Part shown: positions 35,520 to 44,633 of the stretch, piece by piece
Numbering within the stretch: the stretch's first letter is position 1
Layout of the letters: every line of letters begins with the position of its first letter
Assembly (NCBI GenBank): GCA_964389285.1
Contig: CAYMCZ010000001.1
Coordinates: forward strand, 1-64,000
Reading direction: 5' to 3'
From: Alectryocaccobium sp964389285
GTDB lineage: Bacteria; Bacillota; Clostridia; Lachnospirales; Lachnospiraceae
DNA length: 64,000 nucleotides
Position numbers and translations under genes: made by a program
Notes under the pieces: generated by a model
The model's database searches: none
The model's input: only the letters and a program-made list of their open reading frames with translations
Told to the model about the DNA's origin: nothing

Positions 35520-36468
35520 CGTTTCCTCCTGATAATCTTTCCCAGCATTCGGGACAGTCTGACCATTTCTTTATAAGATTTTTCGGAAGCTTTCTGTAAC
35601 GCTTTCCGAAAGAATATCCTAAAAACTTCCATCCGTTCTGCCACACTATCGCAAACAAGAGATGAAATTTTCGCCTCCTGCACACATACTTGGCGGACTC
35701 TTTTACAAGTTTGGTACCCTCGCCTATTGAGGGATATGCTTCAAATATCTCGGGATTCATGGCCTGAGAGGCTCCAATGTCGAAATTCCTGCGAAACAGT
35801 TTCCTTGCTCCGTAGGTATGAGAATGAAAAACCCTTGCGTCGGCGGCATAGGCGACCTTATATCCGGCATGCATCGCGTTTGAAGCAAAAATCATGTCTT
35901 CATTAAAAAAAACGGGTCTCGGAAAGCCTCCGAGTTCATCATATATTCCGTGATCATAGGCGGCGCATACATTCGAGCAGAAAAATGTCCTGATTCCCAT
36001 TTCATCCGTATCTGCCAATGATTTAATCCTGCTTTCGGGCGGATAATTGAAATGCCTCGAATATGACTCCAGCACGCCTTCCCCCTTTTTGGGAAGCTGT
36101 CTCGCATAAGCGATCTGACTCTCTCCCTCCGCAATGGGACGTATCAGGTTTTTCAGAAGATCCCTGTCTGCCGGATATGCGTCCTGTGTCATAAATACAA
36201 GAATATCGGCCGCGGAACGCTCTGCAGCCATATGCCTTGAACTTCCGTGGTCGAAATCTTTTTTTGAGATATGAATGACCTCACAAAACGGTATTCCGTC
36301 CGTAATCGAGTCTTTCCAATATTTTTTTTCGGTATTTACAATAATGATCTTATCGGGTAATAAAGTCTGCAAAGCCAGGCGCGAAAGAAGCTTTGACATC
36401 TCCGCGCCCGGCCGGTATGCTGGTATGATAACATCAACCGATAATCTCCTGTTTCTGTCAGTTATCAT
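35512..36468 (-). CDS. GT2 glycosyltransferase (rhamnosyltransferase-like)
   Basis: A 318-residue GT-A fold enzyme. The nucleotide-sugar motif SVDVIIPAYRPGAEMSKLL opens the domain, the acidic metal site is MTQDAYP, and SKKDFDHGSSRHMAAERS matches GT2 enzymes annotated as rhamnosyltransferases, a label that is only approximate for substrate. The C-terminal FHSHTYGARKLFRRNFDIGASQAM is also typical of that group. It is cytosolic and probably extends a lipid-linked glycan. It follows the LCP gene by 17 nt and belongs to the polysaccharide locus. Confidence 0.85.
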   Translation of the reverse strand: MITDRNRRLSVDVIIPAYRPGAEMSKLLSRLALQTLLPDKIIIVNTEKKYWKDSITDGIPFCEVIHISKKDFDHGSSRHMAAERSAADILVFMTQDAYPADRDLLKNLIRPIAEGESQIAYARQLPKKGEGVLESYSRHFNYPPESRIKSLADTDEMGIRTFFCSNVCAAYDHGIYDELGGFPRPVFFNEDMIFASNAMHAGYKVAYAADARVFHSHTYGARKLFRRNFDIGASQAMNPEIFEAYPSIGEGTKLVKESAKYVCRRRKFHLLFAIVWQNGWKFLGYSFGKRYRKLPKNLIKKWSDCPECWERLSGGNDV

Positions 36469-36485
36469 GTTTAGTATTCCATTCT

Positions 36486-37754
36486 TTAATACTCGGAACC
36501 TCCCGTGTCCTCATAGACAACCCCTGCCTGCTCCTGCTGATAGAGTTCCTCCGTCCATCCTGGGATCTTGGCATTGTCCTCGATAGCGGCCACGCTTTCG
36601 ATATCGGAGCTTCCGTATCCCGTTATATATGAAATATTTTCGCTGTATGACTGAACCGTACCCGAGGGATAATATTCGCTTCCCGGGAACATGAAATCAT
36701 GTAGCAGCTGGACGTTATATTCGAGGGTTACGGGGATTACGCAATCCGTACCGGTCAGGGTTCCGTCATCTTCGGCATGAACAAAAGGGAAACCTGCCTG
36801 GGAATCTTCGCCCACGGAATAACTCAAAATATTCGTAGCAAGAGAAAGCAGCTTTCCGTTGTCAATATTTGTCGTCACCATGGGAAGTACGGCATTTAAA
36901 AGAGAATCTATGGTTCCCATATCGGAGTTCATTGCCTTTTCTTTTAACAGCATCAGAACTTCTCTTTGTCTGGACGCACGCCTGAAATCATTTCCCTGCG
37001 TGTATCTGATCCTTGCGTATGAGACGGCCTGGGTGCCTGTGCAATGGAAGGTGCGCAGCTTGGCTCCGTCGAATTCTTCGGCGGGCGGTACTTCAATAGC
37101 CTCGTAAGGTACTCCGCAAACCTCAGAAGTTTCGACATTATAGTTGTTAAGATGTATAAGCTCTTCTCTGGTCATCTCAATATCGATTCCGCCCACTATA
37201 TCTATTGCCTTTGCCAGGGCTTCGAAATTAATGGCCATGTATTCGGTTACGTTCAGATCCATGTTCAGGTTTATCATGGATAAAAACTGCTCCGCGCCTC
37301 CGTAACAGTAGGCCGCGTTGGCCTTGTCGTAATAATCGGGAGTTCCGTCATAATTTGTGCCGATATTCAGATAAGTATCCCTGTATATCGATACAAGCCT
37401 GATCTCTTTATTGTTATGATCAAGCACGCACAGAATCATGGTGTCGCTGTTGGCTTCGCCGTCGGCCGAGTCACGGGTATCGATTCCGATGAGGGCAAAT
37501 ACATCCACTCCCTCAAGTCCGGTCTCAGATACCGCTGCCTCGGCTGTCCCCCCTTGGGAAGCCCATGAATCACGGTTGTACTGATCCGCCGTGAGCAGCC
37601 TGTCTCTGTCAAGTTCGGTTTTGTTTATGAGAGAAAGTTTATGTGTTCCCCAAATAAGCACAAACATGATAATAGTCAGAACAACAAGCACTATCATCTC
37701 TATGATAAATATGCGTTTTCGCCTTTGGTACGACCTTTTTTTCTTGGTTGCCAT
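36486..37754 (-). CDS. LytR-CpsA-Psr (LCP) family glycopolymer ligase
   Basis: A 422-residue protein with a basic cytosolic N-terminus, one transmembrane helix (about residues 15-37) and an extracellular LCP domain: the start FALIGIDTRDSADGEANSDT, the arginine pair region SIYRDTYLNIG, NFEALAKAIDIVGGIDIEM and the YARIRYTQGNDFRRASRQRE signature. LCP enzymes transfer undecaprenyl-linked polymers such as teichoic acids or capsule to peptidoglycan. It is encoded between the initiating sugar transferase and a GT2, which fits attachment of the polymer made by this locus. GGAGAG precedes the ATG. Confidence 0.94.
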   Translation of the reverse strand: MATKKKRSYQRRKRIFIIEMIVLVVLTIIMFVLIWGTHKLSLINKTELDRDRLLTADQYNRDSWASQGGTAEAAVSETGLEGVDVFALIGIDTRDSADGEANSDTMILCVLDHNNKEIRLVSIYRDTYLNIGTNYDGTPDYYDKANAAYCYGGAEQFLSMINLNMDLNVTEYMAINFEALAKAIDIVGGIDIEMTREELIHLNNYNVETSEVCGVPYEAIEVPPAEEFDGAKLRTFHCTGTQAVSYARIRYTQGNDFRRASRQREVLMLLKEKAMNSDMGTIDSLLNAVLPMVTTNIDNGKLLSLATNILSYSVGEDSQAGFPFVHAEDDGTLTGTDCVIPVTLEYNVQLLHDFMFPGSEYYPSGTVQSYSENISYITGYGSSDIESVAAIEDNAKIPGWTEELYQQEQAGVVYEDTGGSEY

Positions 37755-37792
37755 TAATTACTCTCCATAAAATCACGCTTTCATGCGTATGT

Positions 37793-39193
37793 TCAATAGG
37801 CGTTTTTATTTCGAAATCCTTTGAAAACAGTCATTAAAAGAATCTTGAAATCCAGGCCTATCGACCAGTTCTCTATATAATAAAGATCATGTTCGATTCT
37901 TTTTTTAATCGATGTGTCGCCTCTGTATCCGTTTACCTGCGCCCATCCCGTCATTCCGGGGCGCACCTGATGTTTTACCATGTATCTGGGAATCTCTTCC
38001 CTGAATTTTTCCACGAACTGCGGTCTTTCGGGTCTCGGTCCCACCAGGGACATATCCCCTTTGAAAACATTAAAAAGCTGGGGAAGCTCATCCAGACTTG
38101 TGGAGCGCAGCTTTTTCCCGAAAGGGGTCACCCTCGGATCATCCTTGGTCGTCCATCCTTTTTTCTCCTGTTTTTCATCCTGAACGATCATGGATCTGAA
38201 TTTATACATTTCAAATTCTTTGTTGTGAAGCCCTACTCTTACCTGTTTGAAAAACACCGGCCCCGGCATGGTTGCTTTCATTATAATTACGACCGCGAGC
38301 ATTACGGGTGAAAAAAGCGCTATTGAAACGGCCGAACCCAAAATATCGCCGAGCCTTTTAAGTGCCGCATAGAGCATGTTGTTCAGAGGTACGTATCTGA
38401 TGTTTACAACCGCAAGTCCCATAACATCCTCTGTGTGAGGCTTCGTTGGTACGATATAATAATAATCAGGTATGAATTTTGTGTGAACTCCCGATTTTTC
38501 ACATATCGCAACTATCTCTTTGAGCTTGTAAAACTGATTCAGACTCAGCGTAATGGCTATCTCGTCGATATTGTTTTCTTTGAGAAGCATCTGAAGTTCG
38601 GAAATCCGGCCTATGATGTTTATGCCCCTGTGTCCCGGGCCCGCTTTCATTTCGTCATCCAGAACGCCGATAACCTTATATCCGAGCTCCGGAAATCTCA
38701 CGGCCCTGTCTATGAACTCAACAGCCGAATCACTGTATCCGACAAGCAGAATGTTTTTTACATATCTGCCGTCCCTGCTCATTTTCTTTACGGCGCTCCT
38801 GATGATATTCCTGATAAGGAAATCCAGGAACATGTAAATCAATGCATATGCTATAAGCATATTTCGGGCAAAATGAACCTGTTTCGCAAAGAAAAGGATC
38901 ATAATCATGAGGAGGATGGCGGATACATTGGCCTTAATGATGTTGCCTGCCTCTTTGTAGCGGCGCTGAGTCATCATGGGTTCATAGAGCTTGAACGCAT
39001 AGTTAAGCAGCAGAGTCAGCGGCACGATAAGAAACAGCCAGCCCATGTATTGCATAAACGAAAGGCCGACGAGCGGTTCGCCCAGAATAGTAGTCCTGAA
39101 TCTGATAAACCAGGATAATATATAAGAAATGATAATAAAAGCCGCATCAATAAAGATCAGCATTATACTCAAATGCTTCTGAACTTCTTTCAT
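37793..39193 (-). CDS. Polyisoprenyl-phosphate hexose-1-phosphate transferase (WbaP/CpsE type)
   Basis: Initiates a repeat-unit polysaccharide by moving a sugar-1-phosphate from a nucleotide sugar to undecaprenyl phosphate. The 466-residue protein has four to five N-terminal transmembrane helices, a CoA-binding-like Rossmann domain (KNILLVGYSDSAVEFIDRAV), a further hydrophobic segment and the C-terminal catalytic domain with FKQVRVGLHNKEFEMYKFRSM, STSLDELPQLFNV and RPGMTGWAQVNGY. The sugar (glucose or galactose) is not certain. ATG at 39191-39193 is chosen; a TTG four codons upstream is possible. It has its own promoter. Confidence 0.93.
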   Translation of the reverse strand: MKEVQKHLSIMLIFIDAAFIIISYILSWFIRFRTTILGEPLVGLSFMQYMGWLFLIVPLTLLLNYAFKLYEPMMTQRRYKEAGNIIKANVSAILLMIMILFFAKQVHFARNMLIAYALIYMFLDFLIRNIIRSAVKKMSRDGRYVKNILLVGYSDSAVEFIDRAVRFPELGYKVIGVLDDEMKAGPGHRGINIIGRISELQMLLKENNIDEIAITLSLNQFYKLKEIVAICEKSGVHTKFIPDYYYIVPTKPHTEDVMGLAVVNIRYVPLNNMLYAALKRLGDILGSAVSIALFSPVMLAVVIIMKATMPGPVFFKQVRVGLHNKEFEMYKFRSMIVQDEKQEKKGWTTKDDPRVTPFGKKLRSTSLDELPQLFNVFKGDMSLVGPRPERPQFVEKFREEIPRYMVKHQVRPGMTGWAQVNGYRGDTSIKKRIEHDLYYIENWSIGLDFKILLMTVFKGFRNKNAY

Positions 39194-39294
39194 TACGATA
39201 ACCAACCCGTATTATTATATATCCCCGGCGGATAAAACCGCTTTGAGCAATCTTTGATCTCCCCCAAGCAAAAGACTGCGCTGTTAATCCGTAT

Positions 39295-39323
39295 ATTATA
39301 AAGCATTTCTCTTGAAATGGCAA
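39295..39323 (-). promoter_or_regulatory. Promoter for the sugar transferase / LCP genes
   Basis: On the minus strand TTGCCA (plus 39318-39323), 17-nt spacer, TATAAT (39295-39300). It sits in the 141-bp gap between the GT2 gene and the sugar transferase, so transcription of the transferase-LCP-GT2-M16-era group can start here. Confidence 0.7.
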
Positions 39324-39334
39324 GCCTTGAGTCC

Positions 39335-40297
39335 TTATATCCGTTTAATGATGTTTCGCCATAACTCCTTTTGTATCTGAAAGTAATTACCGAATTTTTC
39401 TTTTTTGTATTTTACTTTCCTCGCCCGGCCTTTTTTGCTTCTTGCTAAAACCAAGCCCGCTCTGATGCCGCCCACGTACTGCCTTCCGAAACCTTTTGAT
39501 GTAAAATATACCGTCTTTACCGCGAACCCCGTGAACAAAAGCGGCAGGTTCAGCACCCACTGAAGCGGAGGCATGTTTTTATGTATCAGATATATGTTGT
39601 TTCTCGAAGAATGAATAACTTTAAAATCATTGTGTCTTGAGCCCGTTGTTCCGCTGCCGATATGCACCACCCTTGCGGAGGGGACATACCGGTTTGTATA
39701 TCCTTCGATCCTGGCTCTGTAACAGATATCAAGATCCTCAAGATAAGCAAAATGATTTTCGTCAAACATTCCCATTTCTGTAAAGAGGTCTCTCCTGTAG
39801 ATGGCCGCGCCCGCGCATGACGAAAAAACTTCGCAGGGTTCGCCGTACGCTTCCGCCTTTTTCCCCTTGCCGCGCGCAAACGCCCATCCGAGCGCGCTGT
39901 AAAGGTCGCCGGCTCCGTCCAGCACGGTATTGTCTTCCGCGGTCAGCATACATGAGGCGCAGGAAAAAACATCCTTTCGCTCTTCCATGGCATTAAGAAG
40001 CTCTCCCACAAAATCGGGCTCCGGCACCGTGTCATTGTTCAGGAGCAGTACATATTCCGTCTCCGCCGCATTTACGCCTATATTTGACCCCCTGCAGAAT
40101 CCCGTGTTTTTGCCGAGAGCGATAACTCTCACATAAGGGTAAGTTTCTTTTAGAAATGCCACGCTGCCGTCGGATGAACCGTTATCAACGACTATGGTAT
40201 CAAAATCCTTCATGTTTTGCTTTTTCAGCGCGTCAAGACAGGGTCCTAAAAAATGTTTTCCGTTGTAATTAAGTATTATTACAGTTACTTTATTCAA
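39335..40297 (-). CDS. GT2 glycosyltransferase
   Basis: A 320-residue family 2 enzyme: NKVTVIILNYNGKHFLGPCL, the DXD-type region LLLNNDTVPEPDF, and GMFDENHFAYLEDLDICYRARI, a signature of rhamnosyl- or related sugar transferases. The most likely start is a TTG at 40295-40297 preceded by GAGGTG, just after the TGA of the upstream gene; the longer frame to 40333 would overlap that gene. The C-terminus has a hydrophobic stretch (LPLLFTGFAVKTVYFT), suggesting membrane association. Confidence 0.87.
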   Translation of the reverse strand: MNKVTVIILNYNGKHFLGPCLDALKKQNMKDFDTIVVDNGSSDGSVAFLKETYPYVRVIALGKNTGFCRGSNIGVNAAETEYVLLLNNDTVPEPDFVGELLNAMEERKDVFSCASCMLTAEDNTVLDGAGDLYSALGWAFARGKGKKAEAYGEPCEVFSSCAGAAIYRRDLFTEMGMFDENHFAYLEDLDICYRARIEGYTNRYVPSARVVHIGSGTTGSRHNDFKVIHSSRNNIYLIHKNMPPLQWVLNLPLLFTGFAVKTVYFTSKGFGRQYVGGIRAGLVLARSKKGRARKVKYKKEKFGNYFQIQKELWRNIIKRI

Positions 40298-40305
40298 AAC
40301 ACACC

Positions 40306-42141
40306 TCAGTTGGGTTTCAGAGAATAATTCCATTTTGCGAGAGTAAGATTCGGATTATAATACGGATCTCCGGCTTTGAGAATATCTGACCATCTCGTTC
40401 TCATAAATTCGATTTCCGTCTGAAAACGCCTGACCTTCTCTTCCGTATCCTCGGCTCCCCTCGTCTTGGACTCATAATGAAGCATTTCGACATAAGCGTC
40501 ATAGACTATCAGATAACCTTCCTGCCTTATCCGAAGACAAAGATCCACGTCGTTAAATGCGACGCTCAGTCTTTCTTCAAAACCGCCGATCTTTTCAAAT
40601 ACGTCTTTTTTTACCATCATGCAGGCGGCGGTAACGGCAGAATAGTTGAGCTGAACAGCCGCTTTATGCATATAGCCCGTCCTGGATGAGGGCATGTTTA
40701 AAAACGCATGACCCGCTATGCCGCCGAGACCTATAATCACGCCGGCGTGCTGTATCGTCCCGTCAGGATAACAGAGCCTGCATCCCGCCGCTCCCACATC
40801 TTTTCTCATTACGTTTCCCAAAAGGCCTTCTATCCAGTCTTTTGAAAGTACTTCTATATCGTTGTTCAGAAACACAATATAGTCCCCGCGGGCATGTCTT
40901 ACGGCAAAATTATTGATCGCGGAATAATTGAATTTATCATCCCATGTGATAACCTTTATGCCTCCGGTCTCATCCGCCGGATGCTCTCTTTCAAGCTCTT
41001 TGTAATATTCAAATATTTCTTCGCCGGAGCTGTTGTTCTCAACGATGATTATTTCAAAGTTCTTATATGTGCTCTTCTCATATATTGAATCCACGCACTG
41101 TTTAAGCAGCGCCTTGCTGTCTTTGTTGGGTATGATTATGGAAACGAGAGGTTCTCCTTTGACATCGTAAACAACTTTGTAAAAGCCGTGATCTTTTGTA
41201 TGCGAAACGGTTCCGGATTCATCACACCGCAGCAGATGCTCCCGTACCGCACGCATGCCGGCCTCATAGGCATACATCTTGCTTGCCGGATTATCTGCCG
41301 TTGACTCCCTGTGTGTCCTCCAGTGATAAAGCACCCTGGGAATATGCACGATATGTCTCGCCCTCTCGGCGCATCTTAAGACCAGGTCATGATCCTGAGC
41401 GCCGTCAAAGCCTTCCCTGAAGCCCCCGATCTCACTGATAAGCGATTTTCTGATTACAAGAAAATGGCATATATAATTATTTGCCCGAAGCAGATCTATA
41501 CTGAAATCCGGCTTCATGGCCGGCTGAAAATGCCTGGTCCCCTCAGAGTCGATCTTGTCCTCGTCCGTGTAAATAAGGTCGGCATCGGAATCTTTGTTTA
41601 AAACAGATACAACTTCAAAAAGAGCGTCGGAAGACAGAATATCATCGTGATCCAAAAGTCCGATGAAATCTCCGTTTGTCATCTCAAACGCTCTGTTTGT
41701 ATTTGCTCCTATACCTGCGTTTTCTTCGAGGTTTTTTATTATTATCCTGCTATCGGCTTCCTGATATTCCTTAAGCAGGGCGTTGAGCCTTTCGTCATCC
41801 GGACTTGCGTTCGCGATACAAAGCTCCCAGTTGGCGTATGTCTGATTTATGACAGATCCGATCATCTCTCTCAGAAAAACTTCACCTGTCCTGTATACCG
41901 GAACTACGATGCTGATAAGAGGAGCATAGCTGAATTTATGTTCCCGCTGTTTTTTAAGCTGCGGCTCGGTTCTTTTATGCTTTTCGTACCACGGAGCGTA
42001 AGGAACATCCTCCGGCTCAATCCGCTCTCTGAACCTGACCATGAATTCCTTAAAGCCGTAATGTTTTAAATATCTGAAGCCTTTTTGAATATTATATGGT
42101 TTTAATTTTTTAATCAGGCTGCCCGCCTTAGTCTGTGCCAA
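40306..42141 (-). CDS. Two-domain GT2 glycosyltransferase
   Basis: A 611-residue protein with two family 2 catalytic domains. The first begins PLISIVVPVYRTGEVFLREM and has DHDDIL; the second begins PLVSIIIPNKDSKALLKQCV and has FLNNDIEVLS with FNDVDLCLRIRQEGY. Tandem GT2 proteins of this kind often add two sugars in turn or polymerise a disaccharide repeat. The start is probably a TTG at 42139-42141 with GGGAG 7 nt upstream; a TTG nine codons earlier is the alternative. It lies 33 nt after the aminotransferase gene. Confidence 0.88.
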   Translation of the reverse strand: MAQTKAGSLIKKLKPYNIQKGFRYLKHYGFKEFMVRFRERIEPEDVPYAPWYEKHKRTEPQLKKQREHKFSYAPLISIVVPVYRTGEVFLREMIGSVINQTYANWELCIANASPDDERLNALLKEYQEADSRIIIKNLEENAGIGANTNRAFEMTNGDFIGLLDHDDILSSDALFEVVSVLNKDSDADLIYTDEDKIDSEGTRHFQPAMKPDFSIDLLRANNYICHFLVIRKSLISEIGGFREGFDGAQDHDLVLRCAERARHIVHIPRVLYHWRTHRESTADNPASKMYAYEAGMRAVREHLLRCDESGTVSHTKDHGFYKVVYDVKGEPLVSIIIPNKDSKALLKQCVDSIYEKSTYKNFEIIIVENNSSGEEIFEYYKELEREHPADETGGIKVITWDDKFNYSAINNFAVRHARGDYIVFLNNDIEVLSKDWIEGLLGNVMRKDVGAAGCRLCYPDGTIQHAGVIIGLGGIAGHAFLNMPSSRTGYMHKAAVQLNYSAVTAACMMVKKDVFEKIGGFEERLSVAFNDVDLCLRIRQEGYLIVYDAYVEMLHYESKTRGAEDTEEKVRRFQTEIEFMRTRWSDILKAGDPYYNPNLTLAKWNYSLKPN

Positions 42142-42174
42142 TTTATTTCTCCCGTATCGATCCGGCAAAGTTTT

Positions 42175-43320
42175 TTATCCCGCAGCGCCCTTAAACGGCG
42201 GAAATTCGTAAATAGTCTCCGCAACTTTTGAAGCGTCGTCAAGCGTAAGATCATAATACATCGGAAGCCGCATTATGCGCTCGCTTTCTTTCGTGGTATA
42301 AACATCCTCGCCGTTAAATCTGCCGAATTTGAGCCCGGCCTTCGCCGAATGAAGGGGTACGTAATGAAATACCGGCCAGATATCGGTTTCTCTCATAAAC
42401 GAGATCAGGCTCGTCCTTTGATTCAGGTCTTTGACTTTTATATAATACATGTGTGCGTTATGTTTCGCATAATCCGGCACGAACGGCCGCTCGATAAGGC
42501 CGGCCTGCTCTAATTTTTCGAGCCGTTCATGATATAAGTTCCACACGGCCATTCTTCTTGAATCGATTTCATCAGCCATCTCAAGCTGCGCATAAAGATA
42601 TGCGGCGTTTAATTCGCTCGGAAGATACGAAGAACCGAAATCAACCCAGGTATATTTGTCAACCTGTCCCCTGAAAAATTTACTGCGGTCCGTGCCTTTT
42701 TCCCTGAGGATTTCAGCCCTTTCAAGATATTCATCTCTTTGGAAAAGCAGAGCGCCGCCTTCTCCCATTATATAATTTTTTGTTTCATGGAAACTGAAAC
42801 ATCCGAAATCTCCTATTGTACCGAGGGCCCGGCCTTTATAATACGCGTGAACGCCCTGCGCCGCGTCTTCGACTACCTTAAGATCGTATTTTTTCGCAAT
42901 CGATAAAATCCTGTCCATCTCACAGGCCACGCCCGCGTAATGAACCGGAACGACAGCCCTTGTCTTTTCGGTGACAGCCGCTTCTATGAGGTTTGCGTCG
43001 ATGTTCATGGTTTTGGGATCTATATCCACGAACACGATTTTCGCGCCTCTGAGCACAAAGGCGTCGGCAGTGGAAACGAAAGTATATGAAGGCATGATAA
43101 CTTCATCGCCCGGTTTTATATCACACAGATATGCCGCCATCTCAAGCGCATGCGTGCAGGAGGTTGTCAGCAGGGAATATCTGGTCTTAAGCTCGTTTTT
43201 CATCCACTCGGAACACTTTTTTGTAAACATTCCGTCCCCGCAGAGTTTTCTGTTTTCAACCGCCTGTCTGATATATTCCGTTTCTTTTCCGACAAAAGCC
43301 GGCCTGTTAAAGTCTATCAT
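42175..43320 (-). CDS. rffA: RffA/WecE-type sugar aminotransferase (DegT family)
   Basis: PLP-dependent enzyme of 381 residues matching dTDP-4-amino-4,6-dideoxygalactose transaminase, which converts dTDP-4-keto-6-deoxyglucose to the 4-amino sugar. Key features are the N-terminal IDFNRPAFVGKETEYI, the PLP segment EDAAQGVHAYYKGRALGTIG and the Schiff-base lysine in FSFHETKNYIMGEGGAL. It implies that the glycan carries a 4-amino-4,6-dideoxy sugar (for example Fuc4N), with the dTDP-sugar precursor genes elsewhere. GGAAGGA precedes the ATG. Confidence 0.9.
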   Translation of the reverse strand: MIDFNRPAFVGKETEYIRQAVENRKLCGDGMFTKKCSEWMKNELKTRYSLLTTSCTHALEMAAYLCDIKPGDEVIMPSYTFVSTADAFVLRGAKIVFVDIDPKTMNIDANLIEAAVTEKTRAVVPVHYAGVACEMDRILSIAKKYDLKVVEDAAQGVHAYYKGRALGTIGDFGCFSFHETKNYIMGEGGALLFQRDEYLERAEILREKGTDRSKFFRGQVDKYTWVDFGSSYLPSELNAAYLYAQLEMADEIDSRRMAVWNLYHERLEKLEQAGLIERPFVPDYAKHNAHMYYIKVKDLNQRTSLISFMRETDIWPVFHYVPLHSAKAGLKFGRFNGEDVYTTKESERIMRLPMYYDLTLDDASKVAETIYEFPPFKGAAG

Positions 43321-43391
43321 GGTGATCCTTCCCGTAAATTATAGTGTCCGAAGCGCTTAGCACTTTCATGCTTTTTATTTTCTCATATTCA

Positions 43392-44570
43392 TCAATATAA
43401 TTCAAGCACTTTCAGGGCAGCTTCAAGAGCTTCGTCCGTTTCACTCTCTTTGTCATCTTCGACTTCCACGTCCGGTTTTATGCCTTTTTCATGAATGTCA
43501 TTTCCGTTCGGAGTATAATAATGAGCCACGGTCAGCCTTAAAACGCTCCCGTCAGACAGTCTGTAAACATCCTGAACTATCCCTTTTCCGAAGGTTTCCG
43601 TTCCGACTATCTTGCCGATACCGTAATCCTGAACGGCTCCCGCAAATATTTCCGAAGCGCTTGCGCTTTCTCCGTCCACAAGCACGACAAGCGGGATCTG
43701 AATCTCGTTTTCTCCGTCACATTCATAGGTTTTGCGCTTGCCGTTTTTATCGGTCATGTAAAAAATATCGCCTTTCGGCAGGATCTGCCGAAGCGTATCG
43801 CAAACCGAGGTGACAAGTCCTCCGGGATTTCCTCTCAGGTCAATTATCAGGCTGTCGATATTTTGCTCCTGCAGTTCGGCGAAGGCTTTTTCAAACTGTT
43901 CGGGAACGAGTCCGCTGAAATATGAAATCGCGATATATCCCGTATCCGTGCCTTCAATTACACGGCTCTCCACGCTTTCGAGCTCCACATCATCCCTTCT
44001 GACCGTAATTTCCATTTCATCGGGCTCATCTTCTCTTAATACGGTTAAAACTATATCCGGATCTTCGGCATTATGTATCAGATCCACGGCATCCGAAACG
44101 GTCTTGTCCGTCACGTCTGTTCCGTTTATCTTTACTATGACGTCGTTTACCAAAATTCCGGCCTTATCCGCGGGTCCGTCGATAAAAACATCCGTAACCG
44201 TTATCAGCCCTTCTTCTTCGTCCTTTCCGACCGTAACGCCGATTCCGTTATAATATCCTTTTTGGCTTTTTGATATTTCCGCGTATTCCTCTTTCGTAAA
44301 ATAAGCCGAATACCGATCCCCTAAAGCCGCAACCATTCCCACAAAAAGATAATCCGACATGAGCTGCTTGTCTTCTTCCCCGATAAAATGAGCGTCTATC
44401 AGTTTTTCGGCTTCGGCCAATTTTCTGTGAGTCGCATAACTGCCCGGACGGGATTCGTCTCCGGGTATTATCCTCATTATCGCAAGAACGGTGATAAATA
44501 CCATCACCGTAACCGCGACTCCCGAAAAAAAGCTTTTCTTCCAACCGCCTTTGTTTTCTTTATTATCCAT
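43392..44570 (-). CDS. ctpA: S41 family C-terminal processing peptidase (CtpA-like)
   Basis: A 392-residue exported serine protease. It has an N-terminal membrane anchor (about residues 14-35), a PDZ domain (GIGVTVGKDEEEGLITVTDV, then GPADKAGILVNDVIVKING) and the S41 catalytic core with the Ser in DGESASASEIFAG and the Lys in TFGKGIVQ. Such proteases act outside the membrane on envelope proteins; near ftsEX they may process cell-wall hydrolases or their regulators. ATG at 44568-44570 is chosen over a TTG five codons earlier. A strong hairpin and T-run separate it from ftsX. Confidence 0.93.
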   Translation of the reverse strand: MDNKENKGGWKKSFFSGVAVTVMVFITVLAIMRIIPGDESRPGSYATHRKLAEAEKLIDAHFIGEEDKQLMSDYLFVGMVAALGDRYSAYFTKEEYAEISKSQKGYYNGIGVTVGKDEEEGLITVTDVFIDGPADKAGILVNDVIVKINGTDVTDKTVSDAVDLIHNAEDPDIVLTVLREDEPDEMEITVRRDDVELESVESRVIEGTDTGYIAISYFSGLVPEQFEKAFAELQEQNIDSLIIDLRGNPGGLVTSVCDTLRQILPKGDIFYMTDKNGKRKTYECDGENEIQIPLVVLVDGESASASEIFAGAVQDYGIGKIVGTETFGKGIVQDVYRLSDGSVLRLTVAHYYTPNGNDIHEKGIKPDVEVEDDKESETDEALEAALKVLELY

Positions 44571-44583
44571 CAGACTCTTCACC

Positions 44584-44624
44584 AAAAAAAAACGGACAAA
44601 GATATAGTTTTTCCCTGTCCGTTT
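44584..44624 (-). terminator. Terminator/attenuator between ftsX and ctpA
   Basis: On the minus strand the 9-bp stem AAACGGACA/TGTCCGTTT (plus 44590-44598 and 44616-44624, 17-nt loop) is followed by a run of eight or nine T residues. It begins 10 nt after the ftsX stop and ends only 14 nt before the ctpA start, leaving no room for a separate promoter, so ctpA is probably expressed by read-through. Confidence 0.8.
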
Positions 44625-44633
44625 GAGTGCATA

